Positions 35,880 through 44,643 of a stretch of DNA of 64,000 nucleotides are shown one piece after another. The stretch is from positions 1-64,000 of the forward strand of contig NZ_SSXE01000009.1 in NCBI RefSeq assembly GCF_021699195.1. The letters run 5' to 3'. Position 1 is the first letter of the stretch. Each line of letters opens with the position of its first letter. A program made the position numbers and the translations under genes. Below the pieces are notes generated by a model. The model was not told where the DNA came from, did no database searches, and saw only the letters and a list, made by a program, of their open reading frames with translations. This DNA is from Nonomuraea sp. MG754425 (lineage in GTDB: Bacteria > Actinomycetota > Actinomycetes > Streptosporangiales > Streptosporangiaceae).

Positions 35880-35947
35880 GCCTTGAGAATCGCGCGGGGG
35901 CAGGGGGTGGTGGATCGTCCGGCCGGAGAGCGGGATGGTGGATTCCG

Positions 35948-35969
35948 GCATCAACCGATCGGTTGATGC
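35948..35969. promoter_or_regulatory. Perfect 22-bp palindrome, probable repressor operator
   Basis: The half-site GCATCAACCGA is followed immediately by its exact reverse complement. The site lies between the divergent ABC operon (start 35879, minus) and the CPBP protease gene (start 36175, plus). An ungapped palindrome of this length with an ACCGATCGGT core is typical of TetR-family operators. No matching regulator gene is adjacent. Confidence 0.65.
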
Positions 35970-36174
35970 GGGGAGAGCGGCTGGTCCGTGGTGCGGGTCT
36001 CAGCGCCGCGGTCCGCGGCACCTGGTCGGAGAGGGCGAGCCGGCTTGTTTCCTGATCCCCCGCGAGAGCTACCGCGGATGTCCGTCTCAGGGGGATGGCA
36101 CGCCTCGCCCTGATCCCTAGTCTCCTTCTGACCGCACAGAACGCTGCGGAAACTTGATCGAGAGGATCGCGATC

Positions 36175-37065
36175 GTGGCGTCTACGGAGCACCCGAGCAG
36201 CACTCTTCCGCAAGCCGGCCTCTCCACGGGTCGACGCCGGTTGCGCAGATTCCGGTTCCCCGTCCTGCTGGTCGCGTTGTTCGGTGTGATGGTGGTGACC
36301 GCGGGGATCAACCAGTTCGTCGCGCCCGCACCGATCCTCGCCCTGCCGGTGGGGATAGGTCTGGCCGTCGCGGGTCTGACCTGCTATCACTGGCTTTGCC
36401 GGACCGTCGAACTCCGTCCGAGCATCTCCGAACTCGACAGGACAGGTAGACGGTCCCAGTTGCGGCGCGGGACGCTGCTCGGCGCCGGCCTGTTCACCGT
36501 GGTGATGGTGCTGATCGCGGTCTTCGGCGGCTGGCAGAGCCTGTCCTTCGGCTCCTTCGGCGGCTTCCTCGGCACCGCGGGCATGATGGCGAGCGTCGCC
36601 GTGGCCGAAGAACTCCTCTTTCGCGGGGTCGTGTTCCGCATCATGGAGGAACACGTCGGCACCGTGATCGCCTTGGCCGTATCCACGCTGCTGTTCGGGG
36701 CGACACACCTGGTCAACGCCAACGCCACGCTGTGGGGCGCGCTCGCGATCGCCTTGACGGGCGGAGCCATGACAACCGCCGCCTACGTCGTCACCCGCTC
36801 GCTGTGGTTGCCGATCGGCCTGCACTTCGCCTGGAACTTCACCCATACCGGGATCTTCGGTGTCATGCTCTCCGGATCGGACGCACCGGTCCACGGCCTG
36901 CTGAACGTCACGCTGTCCGGCCCGTCCGTACTGACCGGCGGCGCTTTCGGCCCTGAAGCCAGCCTGCTCACCCTGCTGGTCTGCCTGGCGCCCACGATCT
37001 TCCTGCTGCGGCGCGCCGCGCGCACCGGTCAGATCCGCCCACGCCCCACCAGGACGTCCGCCTGA
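36175..37065 (+). CDS. CPBP family intramembrane glutamic endopeptidase (CAAX-protease-like)
   Basis: GTG 36175 follows a GAGAGG box; a TTG at 36154 is an alternative. The ~296-residue product has about eight membrane segments and the Abi/CPBP motifs: EELLFRGVVFR (motif 1, EExxxR), FGATHLVN (motif 2) and LHFAWNFTH (motif 3). The family includes prenyl-protein peptidases and proteins linked to bacteriocin self-immunity. It is divergent from the ABC operon and 56 bp before a two-component system, so it may be part of the same stress response. Confidence 0.9.
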   Translation: MASTEHPSSTLPQAGLSTGRRRLRRFRFPVLLVALFGVMVVTAGINQFVAPAPILALPVGIGLAVAGLTCYHWLCRTVELRPSISELDRTGRRSQLRRGTLLGAGLFTVVMVLIAVFGGWQSLSFGSFGGFLGTAGMMASVAVAEELLFRGVVFRIMEEHVGTVIALAVSTLLFGATHLVNANATLWGALAIALTGGAMTTAAYVVTRSLWLPIGLHFAWNFTHTGIFGVMLSGSDAPVHGLLNVTLSGPSVLTGGAFGPEASLLTLLVCLAPTIFLLRRAARTGQIRPRPTRTSA

Positions 37066-37121
37066 CGGTTGCCACCGCGGCCTTCTGGTACGTGGGTCGT
37101 GGCCGTCGTTAGGCTTGCCCG

Positions 37122-38327
37122 ATGTTCGCGAACGTCACTCGTTCAGTGCGCTCCTGGCCGGACTCGTGGCGGGCCGGCCCCGTCTTCGCCAAGGACGGCG
37201 CGCTCGCGGCGGTGCTCACGCTGGCGGCGTTCGTACCGACGCTGGACACCATCGCGGCGCGGCTCGGCGACCTGCCCGGACGCCCGGCCGACCTGCCGGC
37301 GCTGGCGCTGACCGTGGCCCAGTCGGCGCCGCTGGCTCTGCGCAGCCGGTGGCCGGCGGCGAGCCTGGCGGTCATCGGCATCGCCTTCGCGGCCCATCAG
37401 GCGCTGGCCTACCCGCCGACCTTCGCCAGCATCGGGCTCTATCTCGCGGTGTACGCGGCCGGAGCCCATCAGGCCCGGTTCCGTCGCGGCGTCGCCGCTG
37501 GGACGACCGCGGGTTATGCCGCACTCGCGGTCGTGCTGCACAGCCTCGGGTCACCCAATCGGGCTCTGGACTTCCTCGCCTTCTACCTGACGCTGGTGGT
37601 GATCTGGATGGCCGGTGCGGGAATGCGCCGGTGGCGGGCGGAAGAGGCCGAGCACCGCCGGCTCAGCGCGGACGTGGCCAGGGCCGCCGAGCGGGCACGC
37701 ATCGCCCGGGAACTGCACGACGTCGTCACGCATCACGTGACCGCCATGGTGATCCAGGCCGACGCGGCACAGTTCGTCGTCGGCACGGCGCCGGATCGCG
37801 CCGGATCGGGGCTCGCCGCCATCAGCGACACCGGACGCCGGGCGCTGACGGAGTTGCGGCACCTGCTCAACGTCCTGGAGGCGACCGGCGAGCCGGGCCC
37901 GGCCAACCGCACCCCGGCACTGGGCAGGATCGCCGACCTGGCCGAACAGGCCCGTCTGTCCGGCCAGCCGGTCGAGCTGAACGAGCACGGCCGGCAGCGG
38001 CCACGAACCGTGGACGTCGAACTGGCCGCCTACCGGGTGGTTCAGGAGGCGCTCACCAACGCCATGAAGCACGCGACAGGGCGGCGCACCGTCGTCACCG
38101 TGCACCATCACCCCGACCGCCTCACCGTCGAGGTGACCACCGACGGCCCCACCGGCCCGGAACCCGCGGATCCCGGGCCCACCACCCCCCTCGTGCCCGC
38201 GGGCGGGCGGGGACTGAACGGGCTGCGCCAGCGGCTGCGGATGCTCGACGGCGACCTGATCGTCGCGAGCCGGCCTGACGGCGGGTTCAGCGTGCGAGCC
38301 CTCATCCCCTCCGGGAGCCAGACATGA
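37122..38327 (+). CDS. NarL-type sensor histidine kinase
   Basis: The 401-residue product has an N-terminal membrane region (about five segments, residues 20-165), HisKA_3 with phospho-His in IARELHDVVTHHVTAM, and HATPase_c with VVQEALTNAMKHATG and GGRGLNGLRQRLRM. No separate sensor domain is visible. The stop overlaps the next start by 4 bp (ATGA), so it is co-expressed with its regulator. This is the third NarL-type two-component system in 20 kb. Confidence 0.92.
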   Translation: MFANVTRSVRSWPDSWRAGPVFAKDGALAAVLTLAAFVPTLDTIAARLGDLPGRPADLPALALTVAQSAPLALRSRWPAASLAVIGIAFAAHQALAYPPTFASIGLYLAVYAAGAHQARFRRGVAAGTTAGYAALAVVLHSLGSPNRALDFLAFYLTLVVIWMAGAGMRRWRAEEAEHRRLSADVARAAERARIARELHDVVTHHVTAMVIQADAAQFVVGTAPDRAGSGLAAISDTGRRALTELRHLLNVLEATGEPGPANRTPALGRIADLAEQARLSGQPVELNEHGRQRPRTVDVELAAYRVVQEALTNAMKHATGRRTVVTVHHHPDRLTVEVTTDGPTGPEPADPGPTTPLVPAGGRGLNGLRQRLRMLDGDLIVASRPDGGFSVRALIPSGSQT

Positions 38328-39010
38328 CCGACGCCCCGATCAAGGTGCTCATCTGCGAGGACCAGGAACTCGTCCGGGCCGGCTACCTGACCATCTTCTC
38401 CGCCCAGCCCGACATGGAGGTGGTCGGCGAGGCCGCGGACGGTCGCGCGGCTGTCGAGGCCGCACGCCGGTTACGTCCCGACGTCATCGTGATGGACATC
38501 CGCATGCCCATCCTGGACGGCATCGAGGCCACTCGCCAACTGGCCGGTCCCGGCGCCACCGCTCCGGCGAAGGTGCTGGTCGTCACCACCTTCAACGTCG
38601 ACGAGTACGTCTACGAAGCGCTCAAGGCCGGAGCCAGCGGCTTCCTGCTCAAAGACGCCCCGCCGGCGGAACTGGCCAACGGCGTACGAACCATCGCCCG
38701 CGGAGACTCCCTGCTGGCCCCCGCCGTCACCCGCACCCTCATCGGCCACATCGCCGACCGGCTCCGCCCCTCCGCTACCTCCAAACCGGCCAGGGACCGG
38801 ATCATCAGAGCGCTGACCGCCCGCGAGCTCGAGGTGCTCGAACAACTCTCCGCCGGTCTGTCGAACGCGGAGATCGCCGGCAGGCTGTTCATCGCCCCCG
38901 AGACCGTGAAGACCTACATCTCGCGGATCCTGACGAAGCTGCAACTGCGCGACCGCGTGCAGGCGGTCGTCCTCGCCTACCAGGCGGGACTCGTCCGCGG
39001 CGACGACTGA
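38324..39010 (+). CDS. NarL/FixJ-type response regulator
   Basis: The 228-residue product has the receiver acidic pair in VLICEDQELVRAG, phospho-Asp in VIVMDIRMPILDG, Lys in FLLKDAPP, and the LuxR helix-turn-helix (LTARELEVLEQLSAGLSNAEI with TVKTYISRILTKLQL). It is translationally coupled to the kinase at 37122-38327. The nearest candidate targets are the CPBP protease upstream and the divergent ABC operon. Confidence 0.93.
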   Translation: MTDAPIKVLICEDQELVRAGYLTIFSAQPDMEVVGEAADGRAAVEAARRLRPDVIVMDIRMPILDGIEATRQLAGPGATAPAKVLVVTTFNVDEYVYEALKAGASGFLLKDAPPAELANGVRTIARGDSLLAPAVTRTLIGHIADRLRPSATSKPARDRIIRALTARELEVLEQLSAGLSNAEIAGRLFIAPETVKTYISRILTKLQLRDRVQAVVLAYQAGLVRGDD

Positions 39011-39011
39011 A

Positions 39012-39207
39012 CCACGATTCGTCCCGCACCGCTGAAGCCCGGGTGTAGCGCATCAGCCTGCGGAGCTTTGCCCCAGTTCTCATCGAGGGGATCGCCAGGC
39101 AGCCACGATTTGACCGGTCCGCGTCCCGGCTCGGGCTCCCACGCTTTCTTCCTCGGATTCCAGCGGAGCGTGGCCTCCCGCAGCGAATCGGCCGAGAGGT
39201 CGATTTC
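39012..39207 (-). pseudogene. Fragment of an unknown minus-strand gene
   Basis: A minus-strand frame reads EIDLSADSLREATLRWNPR, then KKAWEPEPGRGPVKSWLPGD and DENWGKAPQADALHPGFSG. This is strongly protein-like, but it begins right after a TAG and has no start codon. It is probably a remnant of a gene removed by rearrangement. The family is not recognised. Confidence 0.35.
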
Positions 39208-39239
39208 CTAGCGAATTCGATCACCTCACGCCGCATGGG

Positions 39240-39500
39240 TAACTCGGTGTTTCTGCAGGGCGGCTCCGCCCGCGCGGGGTTGGCGAAGGCGGTGCACCAC
39301 GCGACGGAGCCGCCCCAGTCGTGCCCGACCAGGTGGAAGCGATCGGCGCCCAGGGTGTCGGCCACGTCCAGCACGTCCTGAACCAGGTGCGGCATCCGAT
39401 ACGCCGCCACCTCCGCGGGGCGTGCTCCGGGGGAGTATCCGCGCTGGTCGAAGGCCACGGCGCGGCAGCCCGCCGCGGCAAGCTCCGCGACGCCGGCTAC
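39240..39500 (-). pseudogene. Alpha/beta hydrolase, internal fragment
   Basis: About 75 residues match the haloalkane-dehalogenase/epoxide-hydrolase type of alpha/beta hydrolase: CRAVAFDQRGYSPGARP, MPHLVQDVLDVADTLGADRF, and the nucleophile elbow GHDWGGSVAW with Asp. The N-terminal HGxP region and everything after AFANPARA are missing. The gene is clearly truncated at both ends. Confidence 0.7.
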
Positions 39501-39612
39501 TCGGCCGGTCCGGAGGTGGGAGGGACGTTCTGGTCTCCGCACTGCCGCCGCCGGGAGTCCTGACCGGCCACGACCGTGACGGCCCCACCCGGCGGGGCCG
39601 TCCGGCGCCGGA

Positions 39613-41625
39613 TCAGCCGCAGTTCGCCCAGTCTGCGGAGGTGCCCTCCGCGCCGACGCTGCCGGAGAACTTCACGCACTTGCCGGGCGCGTCCAGCTTG
39701 ACCGGACCGGCGTAGTACTTGAAGTTGCCGCTGTCGGTGGCGCTGCCCCCGCCCTGGACGTCGAGCGTCGCGCTGACGGGACTCTCTTTCCCCACTCCCG
39801 CGTACTTCATCGTCACCACGCAGTTCTGTTCGGTGCCGGCGTTGTAGAGCTGGAAGGTCTCGCCGCCGCTGAACGACTGCGAGCGCTGTACGTAGAAGCC
39901 GGCCCCGCACACCTGGGCCGGTGCGTAGGGGTTCTTCGGCTCGGCCTGCGCGGGCGGGGGCGGCGGCGGGTCCGCGCTCCTGGGTGGCTCCGGCCTCGGC
40001 GGCTGGGTCGTCGGGGACTGTGTCGTGGGCGCCGGCGCGGGCGCCTGCGTGCTCATGGAGGGAGCCGGAGTCTCGGAGCTCCTCGTGGGGGACGGGGTGG
40101 GGTCCTGGGATCGCTGCGGTGTCCTGGTGGCGGTGCCGGAGGCCGTCGGTGTCGCCGTGACCGTCTTGGTCACCTGCGGCAAGGCCGTCCGAGTGGCCGG
40201 TGTGGCGGTCGGTTGCGGTGTCTTCTGCGAGGTGGTGGTCGGCTGCACGGTGGAAACCGGCTGGGTGGACGTGGGCGAAGGCGTGGGCACCGTGCTGTAC
40301 ACCGGCGCGGTCGGGACGTCCGACGGCTGCTCGGTGGGAAGGATGAGCGGGCCCACGCCGTCCTGGTCCGTGGCGGAGGAGGTGGCCCATGGCACGGTCA
40401 CCTCCGGTTGTGGCCGGCCGGATTCCGGACCCAGTTGCGGAACCGGGTCACCGGCGCCGGTCTGCGCGTTCTGCTCCGACTCGATCAGAGCGGCGATGCC
40501 CCGGTCGGCCTCGCCTGCTGCGCCGACGCCAACCGAATTGACGGGCCGGGTCTCCGTGTAGTGACCGGCTCCCCAGATGGCGACGCCGGAGAGCACCATG
40601 AGTCCGGCCGCCGACGCGGCCATGGCGATCGGGAACTTGCGCCGCGGGGCGGGCGTCCCCACGACCGGCGCCTGCAGCATCTGGGGGCGCTTGGCGGATC
40701 CGCCGGGTGGTTGCGGAGGCTGCCACGACTGTTGCGGTTGCTGCAGCGGCATCGACTGCGGCCGTACGGGGACGCCTTCGATCGGCGCGCCGTCCCCCGG
40801 AGTGGGTGACGGGGCTGGTTGTTCGTACAGCGGCAGCTTGGGCGGGGCCTTCGCCGGTGACAGTGCCGCCGTGATCCCCGGCTCCGCGTACTGGCCGCCG
40901 AGCAGGCGCAACAGCGCGTCGTAGGTGGTCGGCCGCGGGTCGGCGTCCTTCGCCAGCGCCGCGAGCACCACACCCCGCAGCGGCTCGGTCAGCGCGCCCA
41001 GCGCGGGCGCGCCGGTCAGCACCGCCTCGGCGTCGTGGCCGAACGGCGCCTTTCCGGTGGCCGCGAAGACCACCGTGGCCGCCCAGGCGAACAGGTCCGC
41101 CGCGGAGCCGTACGGTTCGTCCCGCAGTTGCTCGGGGGAGCGGTAGCCGATCTCGCCGGCGGCCTCGCCAAGGTCCAGGTCGGTCACCCGGACACCGTCG
41201 ACGCCCATGATCACGTTGTGCGGGGTCAGCCCCCGGTGCGTGACGCCCACCAGATGCGCGGCGGTCAGCGCGGTCAGCGTGCCGACGGCCATCCGCTCCA
41301 GCGCGTCAGTGTTGAGCGGCCCGTCGGCCGCCAGGGTCTCGGCGAGGCTGCGCCCCCGCACATGCTCACGGACGACGTAGAGACAGCCTTCGTGCAGACC
41401 GGCGTCCACCATTTTGGCGACGTGCAGACCGGAGACGCGCCGGACGCCGGTGAAACGCGCGACGCCGTTCGGGTCCGGCTCCCCGGCCAGCACCTTGATC
41501 ACCCGAAGCGGCGCGTCGTCCGACTCCCGGCCGAGGAAGGTCGTCCCGCGCGGCCCCGCTGGCAGCCGGTCCGACAGAACGTAGTGACCCACGCTCTTTG
41601 GATCATCCGCTCGTAAAGGGCGCAT
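39613..41625 (-). CDS. Transmembrane kinase-like receptor lacking catalytic Asp, SpaA-like ectodomain
   Basis: The start is ATG 41625, preceded by AAGGAGA. The 670-residue product has a Ser/Thr-kinase-like domain (residues ~12-245), a Pro/Gln-rich linker, one membrane helix (~340-362), a long Thr/Pro/Ser-rich stalk, and a ~100-residue C-terminal domain with CGAGFYVQRS, NCVVTMKYAG and YYAGPVKLDAPGKCVKF, resembling spore-associated protein A. Kinase features present are Lys44 (VIKVL), Asn137 and an SPE motif. The HRD loop reads HRGLTPHN (130-137), without the catalytic Asp and with Thr for Lys, and DFG is DLD. It is therefore probably a pseudokinase. It follows mycP by 80 bp on the same strand and may regulate the ESX system or sense the cell wall. 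Confidence 0.85.
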   Translation of the reverse strand: MRPLRADDPKSVGHYVLSDRLPAGPRGTTFLGRESDDAPLRVIKVLAGEPDPNGVARFTGVRRVSGLHVAKMVDAGLHEGCLYVVREHVRGRSLAETLAADGPLNTDALERMAVGTLTALTAAHLVGVTHRGLTPHNVIMGVDGVRVTDLDLGEAAGEIGYRSPEQLRDEPYGSAADLFAWAATVVFAATGKAPFGHDAEAVLTGAPALGALTEPLRGVVLAALAKDADPRPTTYDALLRLLGGQYAEPGITAALSPAKAPPKLPLYEQPAPSPTPGDGAPIEGVPVRPQSMPLQQPQQSWQPPQPPGGSAKRPQMLQAPVVGTPAPRRKFPIAMAASAAGLMVLSGVAIWGAGHYTETRPVNSVGVGAAGEADRGIAALIESEQNAQTGAGDPVPQLGPESGRPQPEVTVPWATSSATDQDGVGPLILPTEQPSDVPTAPVYSTVPTPSPTSTQPVSTVQPTTTSQKTPQPTATPATRTALPQVTKTVTATPTASGTATRTPQRSQDPTPSPTRSSETPAPSMSTQAPAPAPTTQSPTTQPPRPEPPRSADPPPPPPAQAEPKNPYAPAQVCGAGFYVQRSQSFSGGETFQLYNAGTEQNCVVTMKYAGVGKESPVSATLDVQGGGSATDSGNFKYYAGPVKLDAPGKCVKFSGSVGAEGTSADWANCG

Positions 41626-41705
41626 GGATCTGTCTCCTTGTCGTTTGTCGTCGTGTTGTGGTGGTGGCCGGATCAGGCGCACCCAGCGGCCGGAGCCGAC
41701 GGCGG

Positions 41706-42908
41706 CTAGGCCGGCTCGCCGGGTCTCCAACCGCGGCTTCGGCCGAGCGGCAGGACCAGCGCGAGTGCACCGGCCAGGGCCGTGAGGATCAGCGCGCCCG
41801 CCATCACGGCCAGCGAAAGATTTCTGGTCACGAAGTCCTCCGGCGGCACCTTGGCGATCGCGTCCGCCGAGATCGCCGCCGCAGGAGGCGGGGCCACCAC
41901 CGGCCGGCCGTCGGGCTCGAACGGCAGCACGGCGCTGACCGCCAGCACCGGATTGACCATGCCCGCTCCGGTGCCCTCGCCGATGGAGCCGTCGGACGTG
42001 GCGATGATGCGCCGCCGTACCTGCTCCTGGTCGAGATGCGGGAACCTGGCGCGTACCAGTGCGGCGGTTCCGGAGACGTAGGCGGCGGCGAAGCTGGAGC
42101 CCTCAAGGTCCAGCTTGTACGCGCTGGGCGGCCACGGGGCGACGATGCCGACGCCTGGCCCCAGGACGCTCACGGGCGTGGCCGTGTTGGAGGAGTCGGC
42201 GCGGCGTCCGTCGGGTGTGGCCGAGCCGGCGGCCAGCACTCCTTCGTAGGAGCCCGGGTAGGCGGGGACGTTCTCGTTCTTCTCGGTGATGTTGCCCGCG
42301 GCGGCGACGATGACGATGTCGTGGGCCAGGGCGTTCTGGACGGCCGCCTTGAGCGCCGGATTGTCGGCCGCCTTGATCGAGATGTTGATGACGTCGGCTC
42401 TCAGTTGAACCGCCTTGTCGATGGCCGCGGCCAGGTTGGCGACGTGGCCCTGCGCCTGGTTGCTCTGTTTGAGTTCGATCACGGTCGCCTGCGGGGCCAC
42501 CCCGTGAAAGGCGACGCCCGGGTAGAGGCGGCCGGCGATGATGCCGGTGACGGCGGTGCCGTGGCCGACGCAGTCGATGTGGCCGGTTCCGGTGAGGTCG
42601 ACGAAGGTGGCGAACTGCCGCAGTTGCGGGTGCCGGGTGTCGAGACCGCTGTCGACGACGGCCACCCGTACGCCCGCCCCGGCGCTCAGCCTCCAGGCCG
42701 TCTTGATGTCGAGCCGCTGTTGCGCCCACGGCTCCCCACCAGGCAGCTTCACCGTGCCCGGTTCTGGGTCGCACTCCTCGGCGGCCGGCGTGACGGCCGC
42801 CGGGGAGGCGACCGCCGGACCGGCGGTGAGGACGAGGACCGATACGGCGGCCAGCAGCACCCGGCCGAGCATCGCGCTACTCGGTCGCGGGGTGGATGAG
42901 CCGGCCAT
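41706..42908 (-). CDS. mycP: Mycosin, ESX-associated S8 protease (MycP)
   Basis: ATG 42908 follows a GAGGAA box, which selects it over the open frame to 43019. The 400-residue product has a signal peptide (to about residue 35), the subtilisin triad Asp86 (VAVVDSGLD), His116 (DCVGHGTAVTG) and Ser272 (EGSSFAAAYVSG), oxyanion Asn206, and a C-terminal membrane helix (~residues 365-388) followed by a short basic tail. This is the mycosin layout. Mycosins sit on the outer face of the membrane, stabilise the ESX complex and can cleave substrates. It lies 224 bp after the transglycosylase gene and before the kinase-like gene. Confidence 0.93.
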   Translation of the reverse strand: MAGSSTPRPSSAMLGRVLLAAVSVLVLTAGPAVASPAAVTPAAEECDPEPGTVKLPGGEPWAQQRLDIKTAWRLSAGAGVRVAVVDSGLDTRHPQLRQFATFVDLTGTGHIDCVGHGTAVTGIIAGRLYPGVAFHGVAPQATVIELKQSNQAQGHVANLAAAIDKAVQLRADVINISIKAADNPALKAAVQNALAHDIVIVAAAGNITEKNENVPAYPGSYEGVLAAGSATPDGRRADSSNTATPVSVLGPGVGIVAPWPPSAYKLDLEGSSFAAAYVSGTAALVRARFPHLDQEQVRRRIIATSDGSIGEGTGAGMVNPVLAVSAVLPFEPDGRPVVAPPPAAAISADAIAKVPPEDFVTRNLSLAVMAGALILTALAGALALVLPLGRSRGWRPGEPA

Positions 42909-43068
42909 CGCCTGATTCCTCGACCGGTCTGCCGGCGGCGAGCGGGACAACATCGAACACGGGCCTCTCGGGCCTGAAATCCGCAGGCACGCACACCTGT
43001 CCTCGATCGGGGGTCGCATCCGTTCGAGAGGAAATCTTGCGCTGCCGGGTTCTCCCTGTCATTAGCAG

Positions 43069-43099
43069 AGAGCGCAGGATGTGTTGGTGCTGGGCGCAG
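43069..43099. promoter_or_regulatory. 31-bp motif, copy A, upstream of mycP
   Basis: This segment matches 50704-50734 at 27 of 31 positions without gaps. It lies in the 224-bp gap before mycP, 161-191 bp from its start. Copy B lies 146-176 bp before the WXG100 gene at 50880, in opposite orientation relative to the gene. A shared regulatory or structural role is inferred. Confidence 0.45.
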
Positions 43100-43132
43100 G
43101 CCGCCCGCGGGACGGGTCGCGGAGCGGGGCGG

Positions 43133-44296
43133 TCAGTAAGGCCGGTAGCTGCCGCCTCCCTCCAGGGACGAGATGCCGGGATGGCCGCCGAGGTTCCCGT
43201 AGCGGCTGTAGGTGTACAGAACCCCCGCGATGATGTTGTCGACCGGGTCGAGGATCTTGCCGTGGCCGGGCAGAGCGTGCGCGTTGAACGTCGGTGGGAT
43301 GGTCTGCATCAGACCCTGCGACGGTATTCCGTTCTTGGCGTTGATGTCCCAGTTGTTGATGGCACTGGGGTTGCCGCCGGACTCGTGGTAAATGATCGTC
43401 CAGACGCGCTGGACGTCCTGGGGGTCGTTCGGGTCCAGGTCGCCGACGTCGATGCCGCGTTCACGCATGACGTCCGCCATCTCGGGAGACCTGATGACGG
43501 TGAGCGCCTGCTTGATCCACTCGACGACCTCGGTCTTGGCCGCGGGCGTCCCGCTCGTCGGCGCGGCTCCGCCGGCTCCGGAGCCGGAGCCGCTACCGGC
43601 GCCCGCACCGCCCTGCTCCTGCGCGCCGCTCTCGTCGGCTGTCGCGGTCCAGACGACCTTCTGTTCGCCCGGGACGAAGTCCGGCCCGCCCGGAGGGGGG
43701 ATGGCGGTGAAGAAGCCGAACCCCTGGGTCGGCTCGAGCTTGAGGTGTGTGTCCAGCGTGGTCATGGCGGTCGCGATGGCGTTCTCGGCCGTCGTGACGT
43801 GTGCCTGGGCCGAGGTGATGTTGCCGTTCATGAGACCGGTCAAGGTGGCGTCGGCGATCAGTGCGTCCTTCGCGGCGGCATCGCTCGCCGCGGGGTTCTG
43901 GGTCTTGTAGTTCGCCAGATGTTGCTGGGCGGTCGTGACCGCGTTCGTGGAGAGCGTCGCGATGTCCGCAGCGGCCTTCTCCATCGTCGTGGCGATGTCG
44001 TCGAGCGCCTTCGCGCAGGTGCCGACGGCGGCGTTGAAGGCGCCACCCGCCTGGGGATAGAGGCGGATGTGGCGGTCGAAGGCGTCCGCGGAGTCGCCCT
44101 CCCACTTCAGATCGACCTCGTTGATGTTCCGGATGAGCGCGGAGGTGACGTGCGCGGTACGGTGCGAGCATGATCGCCAGGCCGAGGCGATGCTCCTGAT
44201 GCCCGCGACGTTGCCCGTCACCTTGTCGTGCAGGGCCTTCAGCTCCCCGCCACGGGGCAGATCGGTGATGGCCAGCGTGACCGCGGGGGTGGTCAT
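43133..44296 (-). CDS. WXG-like protein fused to a lytic transglycosylase (SLT) domain
   Basis: The 387-residue product has no signal peptide. The N-terminal ~200 residues are helical and contain a WEG motif (VDLKWEGDSADAF), a WXG100-like substrate fold. A Gly/Ser-rich linker (~235-262) leads to a C-terminal SLT domain with the catalytic Glu in IIYHESGGNP, then GLMQTIPPTFNAHALPGHG and NIIAGVLYTYSRYG. I infer that it is exported by the ESX system and opens the peptidoglycan. Its start overlaps the previous gene by 4 bp (ATGA), so the two may form a secreted pair. Confidence 0.88.
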   Translation of the reverse strand: MTTPAVTLAITDLPRGGELKALHDKVTGNVAGIRSIASAWRSCSHRTAHVTSALIRNINEVDLKWEGDSADAFDRHIRLYPQAGGAFNAAVGTCAKALDDIATTMEKAAADIATLSTNAVTTAQQHLANYKTQNPAASDAAAKDALIADATLTGLMNGNITSAQAHVTTAENAIATAMTTLDTHLKLEPTQGFGFFTAIPPPGGPDFVPGEQKVVWTATADESGAQEQGGAGAGSGSGSGAGGAAPTSGTPAAKTEVVEWIKQALTVIRSPEMADVMRERGIDVGDLDPNDPQDVQRVWTIIYHESGGNPSAINNWDINAKNGIPSQGLMQTIPPTFNAHALPGHGKILDPVDNIIAGVLYTYSRYGNLGGHPGISSLEGGGSYRPY

Positions 44297-44607
44297 GCGC
44301 CCGAATCCGTCTCCGCGGCGCGCAGGTTGGTCTCGACCTCGTCGAGTGCCCGCTCGACGAGGTCGAGCTTCGTGCGGCCGCTCTCGATCTCACCACCGAT
44401 GCCCGACCAGATGTTCTGCATCTTGGTGGTCAGTTCCTGAGCTCTCGCCAGTGTGCCGAAGAGCGCGGGGTGCGTCACGGCGCCGGGGTCCACCGACTTG
44501 GTCTCTTTGATGATCTCGGCGAGGACGAAGGCCTTGGCGGTCTCGCGGACCCGTCCCCGGCACTCGTCGAACACCTGATAGGAAACATCGACTCGGCCTG
44601 TGCTCAT
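44293..44607 (-). CDS. WXG100-type ESX partner protein
   Basis: The 104-residue product is predicted to be almost wholly helical. It has a WSG motif (MQNIWSGIGGE) near residue 67, which is late for WXG100 proteins (usually near 40-45), and a helical C-terminal half. There is no signal peptide. It is encoded 36 bp after eccC and overlaps the WXG-transglycosylase gene. I infer that it is the partner with which the latter forms a heterodimer for export, like EsxA/EsxB pairs. Confidence 0.7.
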   Translation of the reverse strand: MSTGRVDVSYQVFDECRGRVRETAKAFVLAEIIKETKSVDPGAVTHPALFGTLARAQELTTKMQNIWSGIGGEIESGRTKLDLVERALDEVETNLRAAETDSGA

Positions 44608-44643
44608 GGGAGGGGAGCATAGAGGACATCGGATCGGGCGGGT

